Shown piece by piece: positions 25,740 through 36,045 of a DNA stretch of 64,000 bases. This DNA comes from Orychophragmus violaceus. Taxonomy: Eukaryota > Streptophyta > Magnoliopsida > Brassicales > Brassicaceae. The translations under genes and the position numbers were made by a program. The stretch lies in contig CM058231.1 in assembly GCA_030180135.1 (NCBI GenBank), positions 53,392,235 through 53,456,234 on the forward strand, given 5' to 3'. Each line of letters opens with the position of its first letter. Position 1 is the stretch's first letter. Below the pieces are notes generated by a model. The model was not told the origin of the DNA, did no database searches, and saw nothing but the letters and a program-made list of their open reading frames with translations.

Positions 25740-26032
25740 AGTCGGGGGGCGTGGGGGTTGATGGGGGGGGGTAGGGCGTAGTTATTTGTGTTAGAGTTTT
25801 GGGATTTTGTTTTCGTTGGTTTTCTTTCCGCGGTTTTCGCGTAGCTGGTTTTCTTCTTTCGATTTGAACCTCGTGTAGCCCTATTCCTTATTCTATTGAT
25901 TCTTTATTTACATCGTGCCTTCCGAACGGACTTCCTAGTGTGTTAGTTCGACGCCCCGAATAGAGCGAATCCCTTGAGTTCAGAGGTGAGCGGGAAACCG
26001 CACACCACCGAATTCGGGACGAATTCTTTTCT
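25740..26032 (+). other. T1 3' untranslated region
   Basis: No gene is visible between the gag-like stop and the polypurine tract. Confidence 0.6.
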
Positions 26033-26049
26033 AAGGGGGGGGGGAGAAT
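26033..26049 (+). other. T1 polypurine tract
   Basis: A run of ten or more G within AAGG...GGAGAAT lies directly before the TGTAACA start of the 3' LTR, as required for plus-strand priming. Confidence 0.85.
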
Positions 26050-27633
26050 TGTAACATACCCAAACCCAAGGCCCAAAATTTTTGGAAGAAAGGCCCAAAA
26101 GCCAGCCCAAATCCACCTTCCTTTCCTGTTTCTTTCCTTATTCGGGCGTTTCCCTTTCTGGTTATAGGGCCAAGCCCATTAGCTGAGCCCATAAGCCTGC
26201 TTTCCTTTTCTAAAACCCTAGGGTTTCCAGCAGAGCCTCCCCTATAAATACTGCCTCCTTTTCCCCAGAAACTTATTTTCTCTTTCTTTCGGCGAAGCCC
26301 TGTCGGGATCAGAAGACGTTCGAGCATCCAAGAGCACTATTCACGTTTTTCTTTCTTCCCAATCTCACCAGGTAACCCCGAGAACCAGATCTGAGCTTTT
26401 CAAACCCGAAAACGTTTTCAAACTTTTATATCTTTCAAAATACCCCGAATCCCGAGAAACCGAGCATACCACCGTGACCGTCGTGACGAGACGAAGCTGG
26501 AGCCGCCGAGCCGACAGCCACGCGCCGCCGCACGCGCCCGCACGCGCCGGAGGAGCCACGGGCGCGTGAGATCCACGCGCGGCGGAGGAGCCACGCGCCG
26601 GAGCTCACGCGCCGATCGCCGGAGACACGCGCCGCCGCCACGCGCCGCCACCGCCGCCGACCGGAGCTACCGCCGCCGCCGGAGCCGCCGTTGACCGCCG
26701 CCGGAGCCGCCGGTTGACCGTTGACCGGACCCGTTGACCGTTGACCGGTCCGGGTCGGGTCGGATCGGGTCGGGTCTGACCCAATCGGGTCGGATCCTTG
26801 ACCGGGTCTGGTTTGGGTTGACCGACCGGTTTAATTCGGTTTAGTCAATTTCCCATTTCAATTCCAATTTCAATTTCAATTCCTGGTTTAGATCTGTTTA
26901 GCTGGTTTGAGTGGGATGTTTTCAATCGATCATATCTCGCTCATCCTGAGGCCGATTTAAGCGATTCAAAAGCCTATCTCACTCGCTTTCTCGTCCTCTT
27001 TTCAGAACCGATGTCCGTTCGGGTCAATAGGGTTGCTAATTCACGGTTTTTCTCTCTTCTTTGGCTAAGGTGAGGACCGAACGTGATCTCCCTTACTTCA
27101 TTCGATTCCGGGCGATAGTCCCTTGTTAATGTCGTCTTTCCTAGGTAGTTAGGGCAGTATGGTACCAATGTGATTGCTTGAGAACGTAGAAATGCTAGGT
27201 TGTTCGCTGAGCCTGAAAACGTTGCTTGTGTGTGATGGATATGGTTGGTAGTTGTGATAGGGCCCCCAAAAGGGTGTTTCGTGGCGGGGCGCGTATAGCG
27301 AGTTTTGGTACGCGCTCTTTAAATCGTCGGATGGGAGGTGTTGGCGAGTCTCCCCTGGTACAAAGGCCGTGGGCCAAGTGATGCCGGGTGGGCCGGTTGT
27401 GTGAGCCTTCGGGCTAGAGAGGGGTTCACGAGTGCGAAAGCGCGAGTGGATGTAGTTTGCGTGGTGAAAGCCCTCGGGCCTGTTTGCAAGGTGATATTAG
27501 CTTAGGACTTGTGATCCGTGGTCGTGCGGTGTAAGCGGGATAGCGGACTCCCTAAGTCCGTCCTCACTGGGTGATTGTGTTTGAAACAATTACTCAGGCC
27601 TCTTTCCCCTTTCCTGTCCCCGTTTTGTTGCAG
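26050..27633 (+). repeat. T1 3' LTR, left part
   Basis: This matches 15171-16753 of the 5' LTR with scattered substitutions and a small rearrangement near 26475. It is cut by C2 just after TTGTTGCAG. Confidence 0.92.
26243..26250 (+). promoter_or_regulatory. TATA box of T1 3' LTR
   Basis: TATAAATA is at the same place as in the 5' LTR. Transcription from here would read into the copia pol fragment of C2. Confidence 0.65.
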
Positions 27634-27634
27634 C

Positions 27635-30130
27635 GGAAACGGTGCCTATGAAGGTCTGATACACACTGATGTGTGTGGCCCAATGTCCACAAATGCAAGA
27701 GGAAACTATCAGTACTTCATTACCTTTATTGATGATTTCAGTAGGTATGGATATGTTTATTTAATGAAACATAAGTCTGAATCTTTTGAGAAGTTCAGAG
27801 AATTCCAAAATGAAGTACAGAACCAACTTGGCAAAAGCATTAAGGCTCTTCGGTCCGACCGAGGAGGAGAATACTTAAGCCAAGAATTCAGTGATCATCT
27901 GAGAGAGTGTGGGATCGTATCCCAACTCACTCCTCCTGGAACACCTCAATGGAATGGTGTGTCTGAAAGGAGAAATCGGACCTTATTGGATATGGTTCGA
28001 TCTATGATGAGTCACACAGACCTTCCAATATCCCTTTGGGGATATGCTCTGCTAACAGCAGTGTTCACTCTAAATAGAGCGCCATCGAAAGCAGTAGCAA
28101 AGACACCATATGAATTATGGACTGGAGAAGCTCCAGTGCTGTCTTATCTCAGAATTTGGGGTTGTGAAGCCTATGTCAAGAGATTGATCTCAGACAAGCT
28201 TACACCAAAATCTGACAAATGCTACTTCATTGGTTATCCACGGGAAACCAAGGCTTATTACTTCTATCTACGTTCCGAGAACAAGATCTTTGTTGCCCGG
28301 GATTGTAACTTTCTTGAGAGGGAGTTTCTCTCTAAGAAAGACAGTGGGAGTAAGGTACTGCTTGAAGAAATTCAAGATGAACAGGATACTGCTCAACCTA
28401 ATGAGGAAGAGCAGCAGGAGGACCTACAAGAAATTGTAGAGCCTGAACCTGTAGTACCTGAAGTTCGAAGATCCGGGAGGATCCGTCACGAACCCGAGAG
28501 ATATCAAGGATTCCTCGTGACTGACTGTCATGATCTTCTGATCATTGATGGTGATGAACCATCGAACTTCAATCAAGCCATGATGGGCCCAGATTCCTCT
28601 AAGTGGCGCAAGGCCACTGATTCCGAAATGGACTCCATGTCGGTCAACCAAGTGTTTTCGTTGGTTGACTTACCCGCTGGTGTAAAAGCCATCGAGTGCA
28701 AATGGATCTTCAAGAAGAAGATTGACGTGGATGGAAATGTCCAGATTTATAAGGCCAGGTTGGTGGCAAAAGGTTTCAGACAAGTTCACGGTGTGGATTA
28801 CGATGAAACCTATTCACCAGTGGCTATGATGAAATCTATTCGGATTCTACTAGCAACTGCAGCTTTTCATGATTATGAAATTTGGCAGATGGACGTGAAA
28901 ACCGCCTTCCTGAATGGTATTCTGGAAGAGGATGTGTATATGACACAACCTGACGGTTACATAGATCCAAAGAATGCTGGGAAAGTATGCAAGCTTCATA
29001 AATCCATTTATGGATTGAAGCAAGCATCGAGGAGCTGGAATCTTCGTTTTGATGAAGCGATCAAGCAATTTGACTTCATCAGAAACGAAGAAGAACAATG
29101 CGTGTATAAGAAATCTAGTGGGAGCAAGATTGTATTTCTTATTCTGTATGTCGATGACATACTGCTTCTCGGAAACGACGTTCCAATGCTGAAGTCCGTA
29201 AAGGACTGGCTTGGAAGTTGTTTTTCCATGAAAGACATGGGTGAAGCCGCATACGTTCTTGGAATCAGGATCTACCGGGATAGATCTAGAAGGCTGATAG
29301 GCTTGTGTCAAGATTCATACATTGACAAAGTCCTACAAAGATTCAGCATGAAGGATTCCAAGAAGGGCTTCACGCCAATGGTACATGGCACAACGCTAAG
29401 CAAGAAGCAGAGCCCTACGACGGCTGCTGAGCTTGAGCGCATGAAGAATATTCCTTATGCATCTGCAATAGGATCTGTCATGTATGCCATGATCTGTACT
29501 CGTCCTGATGTTGCTTATGCATTGAGCATGACGAGTAGATACCAGTCAAATCCAGGTGAAAACCATTGGATTGCCGTAAAGAATATCTTGAAGTATCTAA
29601 GACATACTAAGGATAAGTTCTTAGTGTACGGTGGAAGTGATGTGCTTAAAGTCAGTGGATTCACGGACGCAAGTTTCCAGACAGACCAAGATGATTTCCG
29701 GTCACAGTCCGGTTATATCTTTTGTCTGAATGGCGGTGCAATCAGTTGGAGAAGCTCCAAGCAAGACACCGTTGCAGATTCCACTACAGAAGCTGAATAT
29801 ATCGCCGCCTCAGAAGCTGCGAAGGAAGCTGTTTGGATACGAAAGTTCATTATTGAACTAGGTGTGATACCAGATGCGGCTGAGCCTCTGGCACTGTTTT
29901 GTGACAACAATGGTGCTATAGCTCAGGCAAAGGAACCAAGATCACACCAGAAATCCAAGCATGTTCTAAGAAGATTTCACTTGATACGTGACATCATTAA
30001 TAGAAAGGAAGTCAAGATCAGCCGAGTTCAGACTGATGATAACGTCGCTGATCCGTTGACAAAGCCACTCCCAAGGCCTAAGCTCGAGTTTCTGACTGAA
30101 GCTGTAGGCATTAGAGACATTGAAATGTAA
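27635..30130 (+). CDS. Copia pol fragment: integrase, RT, RNase H (C2)
   Basis: An open frame of about 830 residues. It begins in the integrase core at 'HTDVCGPM' and contains the second Asp in 'RSDRGGEY' and the Glu in 'NGVSERRNRTL', so the DDE set is visible. The RT has the copia 'YVDDILLLG' motif at about 29147. RNase H follows, with the 'DNNGAIAQAKEP' and 'VADPLTKPL' blocks, and the stop is at 30128-30130. The frame is open upstream into the T1 LTR to an ATG at 27575, but those residues are LTR sequence. No own start or promoter is present, so expression would depend on the T1 LTR. Confidence 0.92.
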   Translation, partial: GNGAYEGLIHTDVCGPMSTNARGNYQYFITFIDDFSRYGYVYLMKHKSESFEKFREFQNEVQNQLGKSIKALRSDRGGEYLSQEFSDHLRECGIVSQLTPPGTPQWNGVSERRNRTLLDMVRSMMSHTDLPISLWGYALLTAVFTLNRAPSKAVAKTPYELWTGEAPVLSYLRIWGCEAYVKRLISDKLTPKSDKCYFIGYPRETKAYYFYLRSENKIFVARDCNFLEREFLSKKDSGSKVLLEEIQDEQDTAQPNEEEQQEDLQEIVEPEPVVPEVRRSGRIRHEPERYQGFLVTDCHDLLIIDGDEPSNFNQAMMGPDSSKWRKATDSEMDSMSVNQVFSLVDLPAGVKAIECKWIFKKKIDVDGNVQIYKARLVAKGFRQVHGVDYDETYSPVAMMKSIRILLATAAFHDYEIWQMDVKTAFLNGILEEDVYMTQPDGYIDPKNAGKVCKLHKSIYGLKQASRSWNLRFDEAIKQFDFIRNEEEQCVYKKSSGSKIVFLILYVDDILLLGNDVPMLKSVKDWLGSCFSMKDMGEAAYVLGIRIYRDRSRRLIGLCQDSYIDKVLQRFSMKDSKKGFTPMVHGTTLSKKQSPTTAAELERMKNIPYASAIGSVMYAMICTRPDVAYALSMTSRYQSNPGENHWIAVKNILKYLRHTKDKFLVYGGSDVLKVSGFTDASFQTDQDDFRSQSGYIFCLNGGAISWRSSKQDTVADSTTEAEYIAASEAAKEAVWIRKFIIELGVIPDAAEPLALFCDNNGAIAQAKEPRSHQKSKHVLRRFHLIRDIINRKEVKISRVQTDDNVADPLTKPLPRPKLEFLTEAVGIRDIEM

Positions 30131-30970
30131 TCTAAATTTGAGTGGGAGTTTGAGGGCTTTTATTTAGTTATTTGATATGTTCTTGTAAAACATTCTTATG
30201 TTTAATGAAATTATTATTTCAAGATTATTTTAACTGTGATGAAATAATCGTTCCAAAATGATATGAACCATTTTATAGGTCATCGAAGTAAATGATTTGA
30301 TCTTGAGTCATCGAAGTCATTTAGCTTGATCATGAGACCCTATATTTGATAGATGTTTTATATCATCCCGTCCCTAGTCGAAGGTTGTTGAAATTGGAAC
30401 ACCAACAACCGTGTGAGACTGGATTGGTACGTAACTTATGACAAAGTCTCAGTGTGTCATAGATGCGCGGCATCAAAGTCAGTACATAGGTGTATGTTTG
30501 GGAACATACGACCGGACAAGACCCGCTTATAAGAACTCTTCAGGATATTTATATCTGTGTCATAAGAGATTCTTACTACGACTATAGAGTATAGTCCTTA
30601 GACCTGAGTTCGCATGCATGTGACTGCACATGGACTGATGCACTTTGATCATTGTCTAACGCTATCGTTCTGCGATAGTTATAAGGACCTTGTTTGGGTA
30701 CATTATGAAATGAGTAGTTTACAGTGATGGAACAAGACGGAATTTGTCCCTCCAATATAAATGGAGTGAATATCTCTAGGCCAATCGGAGATTTGAATAC
30801 TGGAAAATGCATGGCCATGCTCAAACGGACTGTCCCGAGTCGTTTGGATTGTCAGTATCGAATCAGAGTCCGATGAACAAGATTAGGCTTTATAAGGATG
30901 ACACCAATCTTGCCTTATGACTAATCGAGATATTGTGACAAAAGGATTATGAATACAGAGATTCCAGTAC
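30131..30970 (+). other. C2 3' untranslated region
   Basis: The region shows no coding pattern and shares several blocks with 18438-19260 of C1 in reverse orientation. Confidence 0.7.
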
Positions 30971-30981
30971 AAGTGGGAGAT
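30971..30981 (+). other. C2 polypurine tract
   Basis: AAGTGGGAGAT lies immediately before the TGTTGGAATT start of the LTR. Confidence 0.8.
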
Positions 30982-31657
30982 TGTTGGAATTGTGTCCAGT
31001 AATCTCGGTACTGTCTCTAGAAAGTAAGAGTATGTCAATGATCAGACATAAGTCATATAATACTGGGGGTCATGATGGCTTGCTAGAGTCCGCTCATGAT
31101 CTATAAGTCTTGGACTTATTGCCTTTATTATATGATCCCATATGGGTCACACGCCTAAGCTAACAGGAAAATGTGTAAGAACGGTTTAGCAGAAGTACGG
31201 TAAAAGTGCTAGGCATTTACCGTACTTAGAGAGAATAAAACGGTTTAGCCACTGTGTGTCGATCGATACACAAGGTGTGTCGGTCGACACAGTGCGCGAA
31301 TACCGTCGAGTTAATTGGTGTTTGGGCCAAATGGCCCAAACGGAACCGGATAAGTTTTATGAGATAAAACTCGAGTTCAGAACAATTAACCCTAGCCCCT
31401 CAGCCGAAAACTCTCTCTCTCTCTGCGCCGAGTTCCTTGTGGTCTAGCAGCCGTTTTCTGTGATCGCGTGTGTGAACCTTTGGAGGATTCATCTCTCGGT
31501 GTTTCTCTGATCTCTGACCTGTTCTATCTCCTTCCGCTGCAACAAACAGGTAAAAGGTGAGATCATCAATTGTTTCTATTCGAGAAGAACCTAGATCAGC
31601 ATGTTTAGGATGATATGAATCAGAGAATTGAATCAGGATCAACTAAACAATCCTTCA
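30982..31657 (+). repeat. C2 3' LTR
   Basis: The LTR starts TGTTGGAATT and ends ATCCTTCA, 676 bp. It is related to the C1/C3 LTRs but carries its own block at 31255-31295 with two TCGATCGA/TCGGTCGA palindromes. Confidence 0.85.
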
Positions 31658-31824
31658 GTCCGGATGCGTGATCGATACAGTCGAGTGACGTAGTTGGTGG
31701 TTTTCAATAAGAAGGAAGCGCCGGGTCCTGGGACAAGTTGAGAAGGCGTCCCGGTTGGACCGAATCCGGTTCAGCGGGCGTCCTAATACCGCGTCTCCGG
31801 TTATGCCGGGAGACGGGTGTTACA
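31658..31824 (+). repeat. T1 3' LTR, right part
   Basis: The last 167 bp of the 3' LTR, matching 16754-16920 and ending TGTTACA before the CTTCT duplication. Confidence 0.92.
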
Positions 31825-31829
31825 CTTCT

Positions 31830-32280
31830 TTTAACGTTGGTTTCATTTAATAATCCACAAGGGAGGACGAGAAACAATGTTTCACGGCAGAGCATAAATA
31901 CCAGAACGTATCTAAGTGAAGTTATCAAAGCTACAGAAAAATCGTGAGTGCTAAGGACATTAAGGAACCAGAACCTAGCATCTAAATGAGAGTTAATTGA
32001 CTTCACTGGTTGTTGCTTCAGTAGAAATAAGAGATCGAAGCTAAGAAGGGCCACCTCGAGCAATATATGACTGAAGTATGTGGTCGTTGGTAACTTTCTC
32101 CAATACCACATGCTCACAGCTAAAACACTGAAAACAAGCCAGAGAATTGAAGATACTAGAAGTAAGCAGGATAAAAGCAGGAAAGGAATGTTGAGCATTA
32201 TTTCTCTCATGTGATAACCGAGTTTGTCACAAAGGCTAAATGCTCGTCTTGCTTGGGAACCGTGGGTCAAAGTTCGTCTT
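31830..32280 (-). other. Unidentified segment with a hydrophobic minus-strand frame
   Basis: This is the genomic flank of T1. A minus-strand frame runs from 32270 into the T1 LTR. From the ATG at about 32219 it would encode several Leu/Val/Ser-rich hydrophobic stretches that could be membrane segments. I do not recognise it, it has no clear end of its own, and it may be non-coding. Confidence 0.25.
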
Positions 32281-33194
32281 TAGAGAAGAACTGACTAAGT
32301 TCGGAAACGAACATGCAAGAGTGGGAGTTGCTCGGTGACGAGCGTGTTCGTATTGAATATAAAGGAAGAAGTCCGAGCAGGTCGAGAGACGAGCTCGGGT
32401 TACAATTCGAGACGTGTTAATTCTAGAGAGAGAAAGTAGTAAGAAATGCAAAAATCTCAAAAAGTTACGTTAATGTATAGTGACGGCTCCTATTTTATAG
32501 TAAAATACGGTCGTACTTTGTACATGCCGTTGACTCTTTGTCGAGCTCGTGCGGATGGGCCGTACTTTAGTGACGAGATGGGCCAAGCCGAGCTCACTTT
32601 GTCTGTTAGTGGAGCCGAGCTGATCCGAGATCGCGAGCTGAGTAGAGCGGGAGATAGTCTACGAGCCGAGCCGAGCTGTTGGGGTAGAGCTCGGTTTAGA
32701 CGATCTCGGTGTTCGGGCCTCTTGTTTGCTGGGCCGAGTTTGTTTTTTTTGGGCCGACCTTTGTCCGTAGAGCAGGTATTGGGCCCTGCTAAGTGGATGG
32801 GTGCTAAACCCATATATATAACAGTAAGCCCCCCAGTTTGTCGATCTTTGAGGTCACTGAAGTCGGCGGATTTGGCAAGTTGTTTAGTTGGGCTGATATC
32901 TGTTTGGTGGAAATTTGGTCGGCCCGTTTTGCGTCGGCTCGTTTTCGTAGTTTGGTCCTCGGGGAGATCAAGAGTTTCTTGGGAAGCTGTTGGAAGTTAA
33001 GGGGTCGCTTGTGTGAAATGATGACGCCTACAACCGTTGGAAACTGAAAAGTCGCCTTAGGCGTGATGATTGCGTTCTTATCGAAAAACTCCCACTCTGC
33101 TTATAAATACTTCTCTCCTTCTGCAGGTACTTCGCTCTCCCTTCTCTCTAGAATTTACTCTCTCTCTAGATTTGTTGTTGTACTAGTAGTAGCC
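32281..33194 (+). other. Promoter-like region upstream of transposon-type gene
   Basis: No gene is supported here, although frames are open because the DNA is rich in GAGCT/GGGCC words. A TATAAATA box at 33102-33109 precedes the next gene by about 90 bp, and an ATATATATAACAG stretch lies near 32813. Confidence 0.4.
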
Positions 33195-34345
33195 ATGAGA
33201 ATCAATTCTCACTCTCGACCGTCCTCCGACCGTGATCTTCATTCTGTAAGATTATCCGAGGGAAATTCCGCTCAATCCAGCTCGTCTGTTGCGCAGTTCA
33301 GTTCGGAACAAACATAGATTATTGCCCCGAGCCCACGGAACGATCGAGCTCGTTCCTCTCCAGTTGTAGACAGTCTCCCGAACATCAAACATCCGTTTCT
33401 CGTAGGGACGACGACGGGGTACGGCCTTAGACGGTGCCGTCGGGGCAGCATCCAGGTCCTCTCTTATTAAAAGAAGAAGACGTGTATCTTGTAGATCAGG
33501 CTTTGCTTGCCTCTCTTTCGCCAGTCCCGAGCACGTCCCAAAAGGATCGTAAGAAGATGCGGCAATAGACTTCGGGTGACGCCGAGGAGGCGAAGAAATC
33601 TCGCCCTTTGCGTCCCGTTATTCAAACGAAGTGTACGGACGATGATTTGAGATGGCTTATGGGCAATTGTTCCACTGGTGGTGCTGGTCAGCTTGAGCTT
33701 CGCAAGCCCAAACCGAATGAGAGGCCCTGGCATTGCCCGAAGGGGTGGATATGCCTGTATGATTTCTGGTTTAGGCCTATCCACCTAAGGTTTCCCCTGC
33801 CGAGGCTGCTTATTGCCTATTGAGAAGAGAGGAGGATCGCGCTGTCTCAAATCTGTCCCGTGGCTGTTCAGAACTTAGTTGGTTCCGTGATCTTGGCCAC
33901 CGAATGCGGTGTCAACATGAGTCTTCGGTTCTTCGAGGAGATTTTTTCAATATCGACGAATAGTATGACCGCGGGGACCCGTTACGTGAGTATGAGGACT
34001 CGTTATGGTCTTAAGGTCGTCATCGGGAAACCGTCCAAAGCTGACGACTGGCAAGATTGTTACTTTTATGCTCGGGTTAATTCAGCCTCGGTCCCTGACC
34101 CGGAGAGGCCGTATAGGACGAGATGGAACCATCTTCATGGTAATCAATTTTTGCTTTGCTAGTTCCTTTTAATTGACTAACTCATGCTCGTTTCCTTTTT
34201 TTTTGCAGATCGTCATCCTTTTACTCTCCCATTACCGGACGGTTTTTCCGAGGATCTGAAGAAACTCGTTGCTCGGGGAATTCAGAAGTGGCCAAAAGTC
34301 CACGCCGATCGAGTGAAAAGAGCTCTTGAGCGTCTTGACGAATGA
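33195..34345 (+). pseudogene. Plant transposon protein, 'putative gypsy type transposon' domain-like, broken
   Basis: An ATG at 33195 opens a Ser/Arg-rich start that stops at 33317. After frame changes, 33608-34140 reads as a domain with 'CLYDFWFRPIHLRFPLP' followed by 'VSMRTRYGLKVV'. This resembles the plant family known as putative gypsy type transposon (PF04195), which normally has a Trp/Tyr-rich 'CLYE..F...GL.FP.P' core. An intron from about 34141 to 34209 (TTTTTTTTGCAG acceptor) leads to a last exon ending with TGA at 34343-34345. Stops and shifts at 33318-33607 and about 33822 break the gene. Confidence 0.5.
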
Positions 34346-34500
34346 ATATTTCATTTCGCCTTGTCATTAAAGGTCTGATTTTTGTTTCTTGATCGGGAAT
34401 TGCCTCTACAGGTTGTCTTCTTTAGTCGGTTGAATCTTTGATCGAATTAAACAATAAGCCGCTCGTTTAGTATCCAAAGAAGAGCAGAAAGAAGAAAGAT

Positions 34501-34761
34501 ATGGGTCGGATGGAGTTGGAGGTTTTTGATTACGTCGGAGAGAATCTGAACGACGAGCAGATCAATCCCGTCAATCGGGATCCTGATCGGGAGGACTCAC
34601 TCGGTCCGCTTCCTCCAGGGATGGTTTTTCGGGATGAGGGCCATCATGATATATATCGGCAAGTGAGCAAGGAGGTGGATGAGGCTGAATCTCGAAAAAA
34701 TAAGAAGAAGAAGAGGTCACAGCCTGATGAGGCGTCGACCGCAGAAGCGTCTGTTGAATAA
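34501..34761 (+). CDS. Short basic/acidic open frame, tail of the preceding transposon-type gene
   Basis: An 86-residue frame from ATG 34501 to TAA 34759-34761. It has an acidic first half and a Lys-rich stretch ('KNKKKKRSQ') like a nuclear localisation signal near residue 67. It lies 155 bp after the preceding frame and could be a further exon of it. I do not recognise a domain. Confidence 0.4.
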   Translation: MGRMELEVFDYVGENLNDEQINPVNRDPDREDSLGPLPPGMVFRDEGHHDIYRQVSKEVDEAESRKNKKKKRSQPDEASTAEASVE

Positions 34762-34763
34762 GG

Positions 34764-35207
34764 CAAATAAGGCAAGCCGGGAATCAATTGGTTTAGAAGT
34801 TGAATAATTGATTTTGTACCAATTCCAATTGGACGTATGCCTCTGATGGGTTAATTCTCTAGAAAAGGTAAGTTTACAACTTGGATCATTCTGGTTTGAT
34901 CTTCATACTTCAATAAGTGTCTGTGTTGATGTCCAACGGATTCCTTGGAAATCTGCCCAGTGTAACTTGAATAACTTTTTCATGTGGAAAGATTTTGAAC
35001 CAGTTATTCTTCTCCATGACTCTATGATGAGCTGAGATTCTGGAACAGTTTGCTCTGTGGTTTAAATCCACCTGGTTGGGAAGATATGCTCAAATACATG
35101 AACCAATGTCTCTGGTATGCTTAAGATGCTTCTCTCCAAGGGTCTTGGTGGGTTGATTTATGTAATCTATATGTTCCTTGTTTGATGATGACTTTATGTC
35201 CTCGTCA
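34764..35207 (-). repeat. G1 3' LTR, truncated
   Basis: It matches 38388-38845 (from CAAATAA(A/G)GCAAGCCGGG to the CATCA/CGTCA end). The part that would correspond to 37472-38387 is missing, so the element was cut here or rearranged. Confidence 0.75.
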
Positions 35208-36045
35208 TACTATCCCTCTTGAAAAAGTTTCGACCATGAAACTATATAACCTACACCTATAGAAAGCAAGTTAGCTCTCATTCTCTTTTGTGAATTAAGG
35301 GTCTTACCTTGATGTATATGCGGTTTGGTTAATCAGTAGCGTGTCTAGTGGTTCTCCTCTGAGAAAGTAAGATAAGATCACTCCTATACCTTGGCCTGAT
35401 GCATTGTTGTTCTTATTAAACTGATTCTTCTTTCTAAACTTCTCTCTTTTGGTAAGGTAGGTGATGGCCATTTTTGGGTTAGATTCTCCTTGATCCAGCA
35501 ACAAGTGCTTCTGGTCTGCAACTAGAGTAACGTTTCCTCCTTTATCTTATTGTTTCTCTGTTGTACCTAGACATGTTCCAAGACTCTTTGACAAAGACAA
35601 GTGAATTATATCAGTGTAAAGAATCTTATAAGCAAATGAAAACAAAGTGAAATTGACCTTTAAGTCAGTTGTGGTGTGAACAATTACTGGTTCTTTGTTT
35701 CCATGATACTCACACAAAGAACTTAGGCTCATCTTTTTGCTTCTTCTCCCAATCTATTGGAGTGTTGTCTTGTTGTTATGGACAGTAGGACATGCGTGCC
35801 TTTGGGAATGTTTCTGCTCCAGATTAAGTGGTTGGCTTGTTGATATTCTACCTTATCTTTACTTGTTGCAGTGTGCTCCCAACTTGATTCAAAATCTGTT
35901 TTTGGCACCTTTGACAAAGATAAGTGCATTATATCTGTATAATCAAGTGGTAAGGACGTTTTATCATCAAAGAAACTTACCTTATATGTGGTTTCGAATT
36001 GCAAGGCTATTAAATCCCTTTGGTCTTGTTCTATTTTCTGGTCCA
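35208..36045 (-). other. G1 region downstream of gag
   Basis: No pol domain can be read in either strand. Two diverged copies of a TTTGACAAAGA(C/T)AAGTG... segment occur at about 35588 and 35910. A purine-rich stretch next to 35207 on the minus strand could be the polypurine tract. Confidence 0.55.

Larger units (their letters stand above)
27634..31657 (+). mobile_element. C2: 5'-truncated Ty1/copia element in T1 3' LTR
   Basis: The insert starts abruptly in the integrase core, runs through RT and RNase H, and ends with a complete 3' LTR. On the T1 side no LTR base is lost: TTGCAG precedes and GTCCGG follows, as in the uninterrupted 5' LTR. No target-site duplication, 5' LTR, primer site, gag or protease remains. 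It is related to C1/C3 but distinct from them. Confidence 0.88.
15171..31824 (+). mobile_element. T1: non-autonomous Ty3/gypsy-type LTR retrotransposon with nested insertions
   Basis: The element begins TGTAACA and ends TGTTACA and is flanked by CTTCT at 15166-15170 and 31825-31829. Its 5' LTR (15171-16920) and 3' LTR (26050-27633 plus 31658-31824) agree in length once the C2 insertion is removed (1750 and about 1751 bp). A TGGTATCAGAGCC primer site follows the 5' LTR, and a G-rich polypurine tract precedes the 3' LTR. Without the C1 insertion the internal region is only about 1.8 kb and holds a single gag-like gene with no protease, RT or integrase. It must therefore have depended on enzymes supplied by another element. 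Confidence 0.92.
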
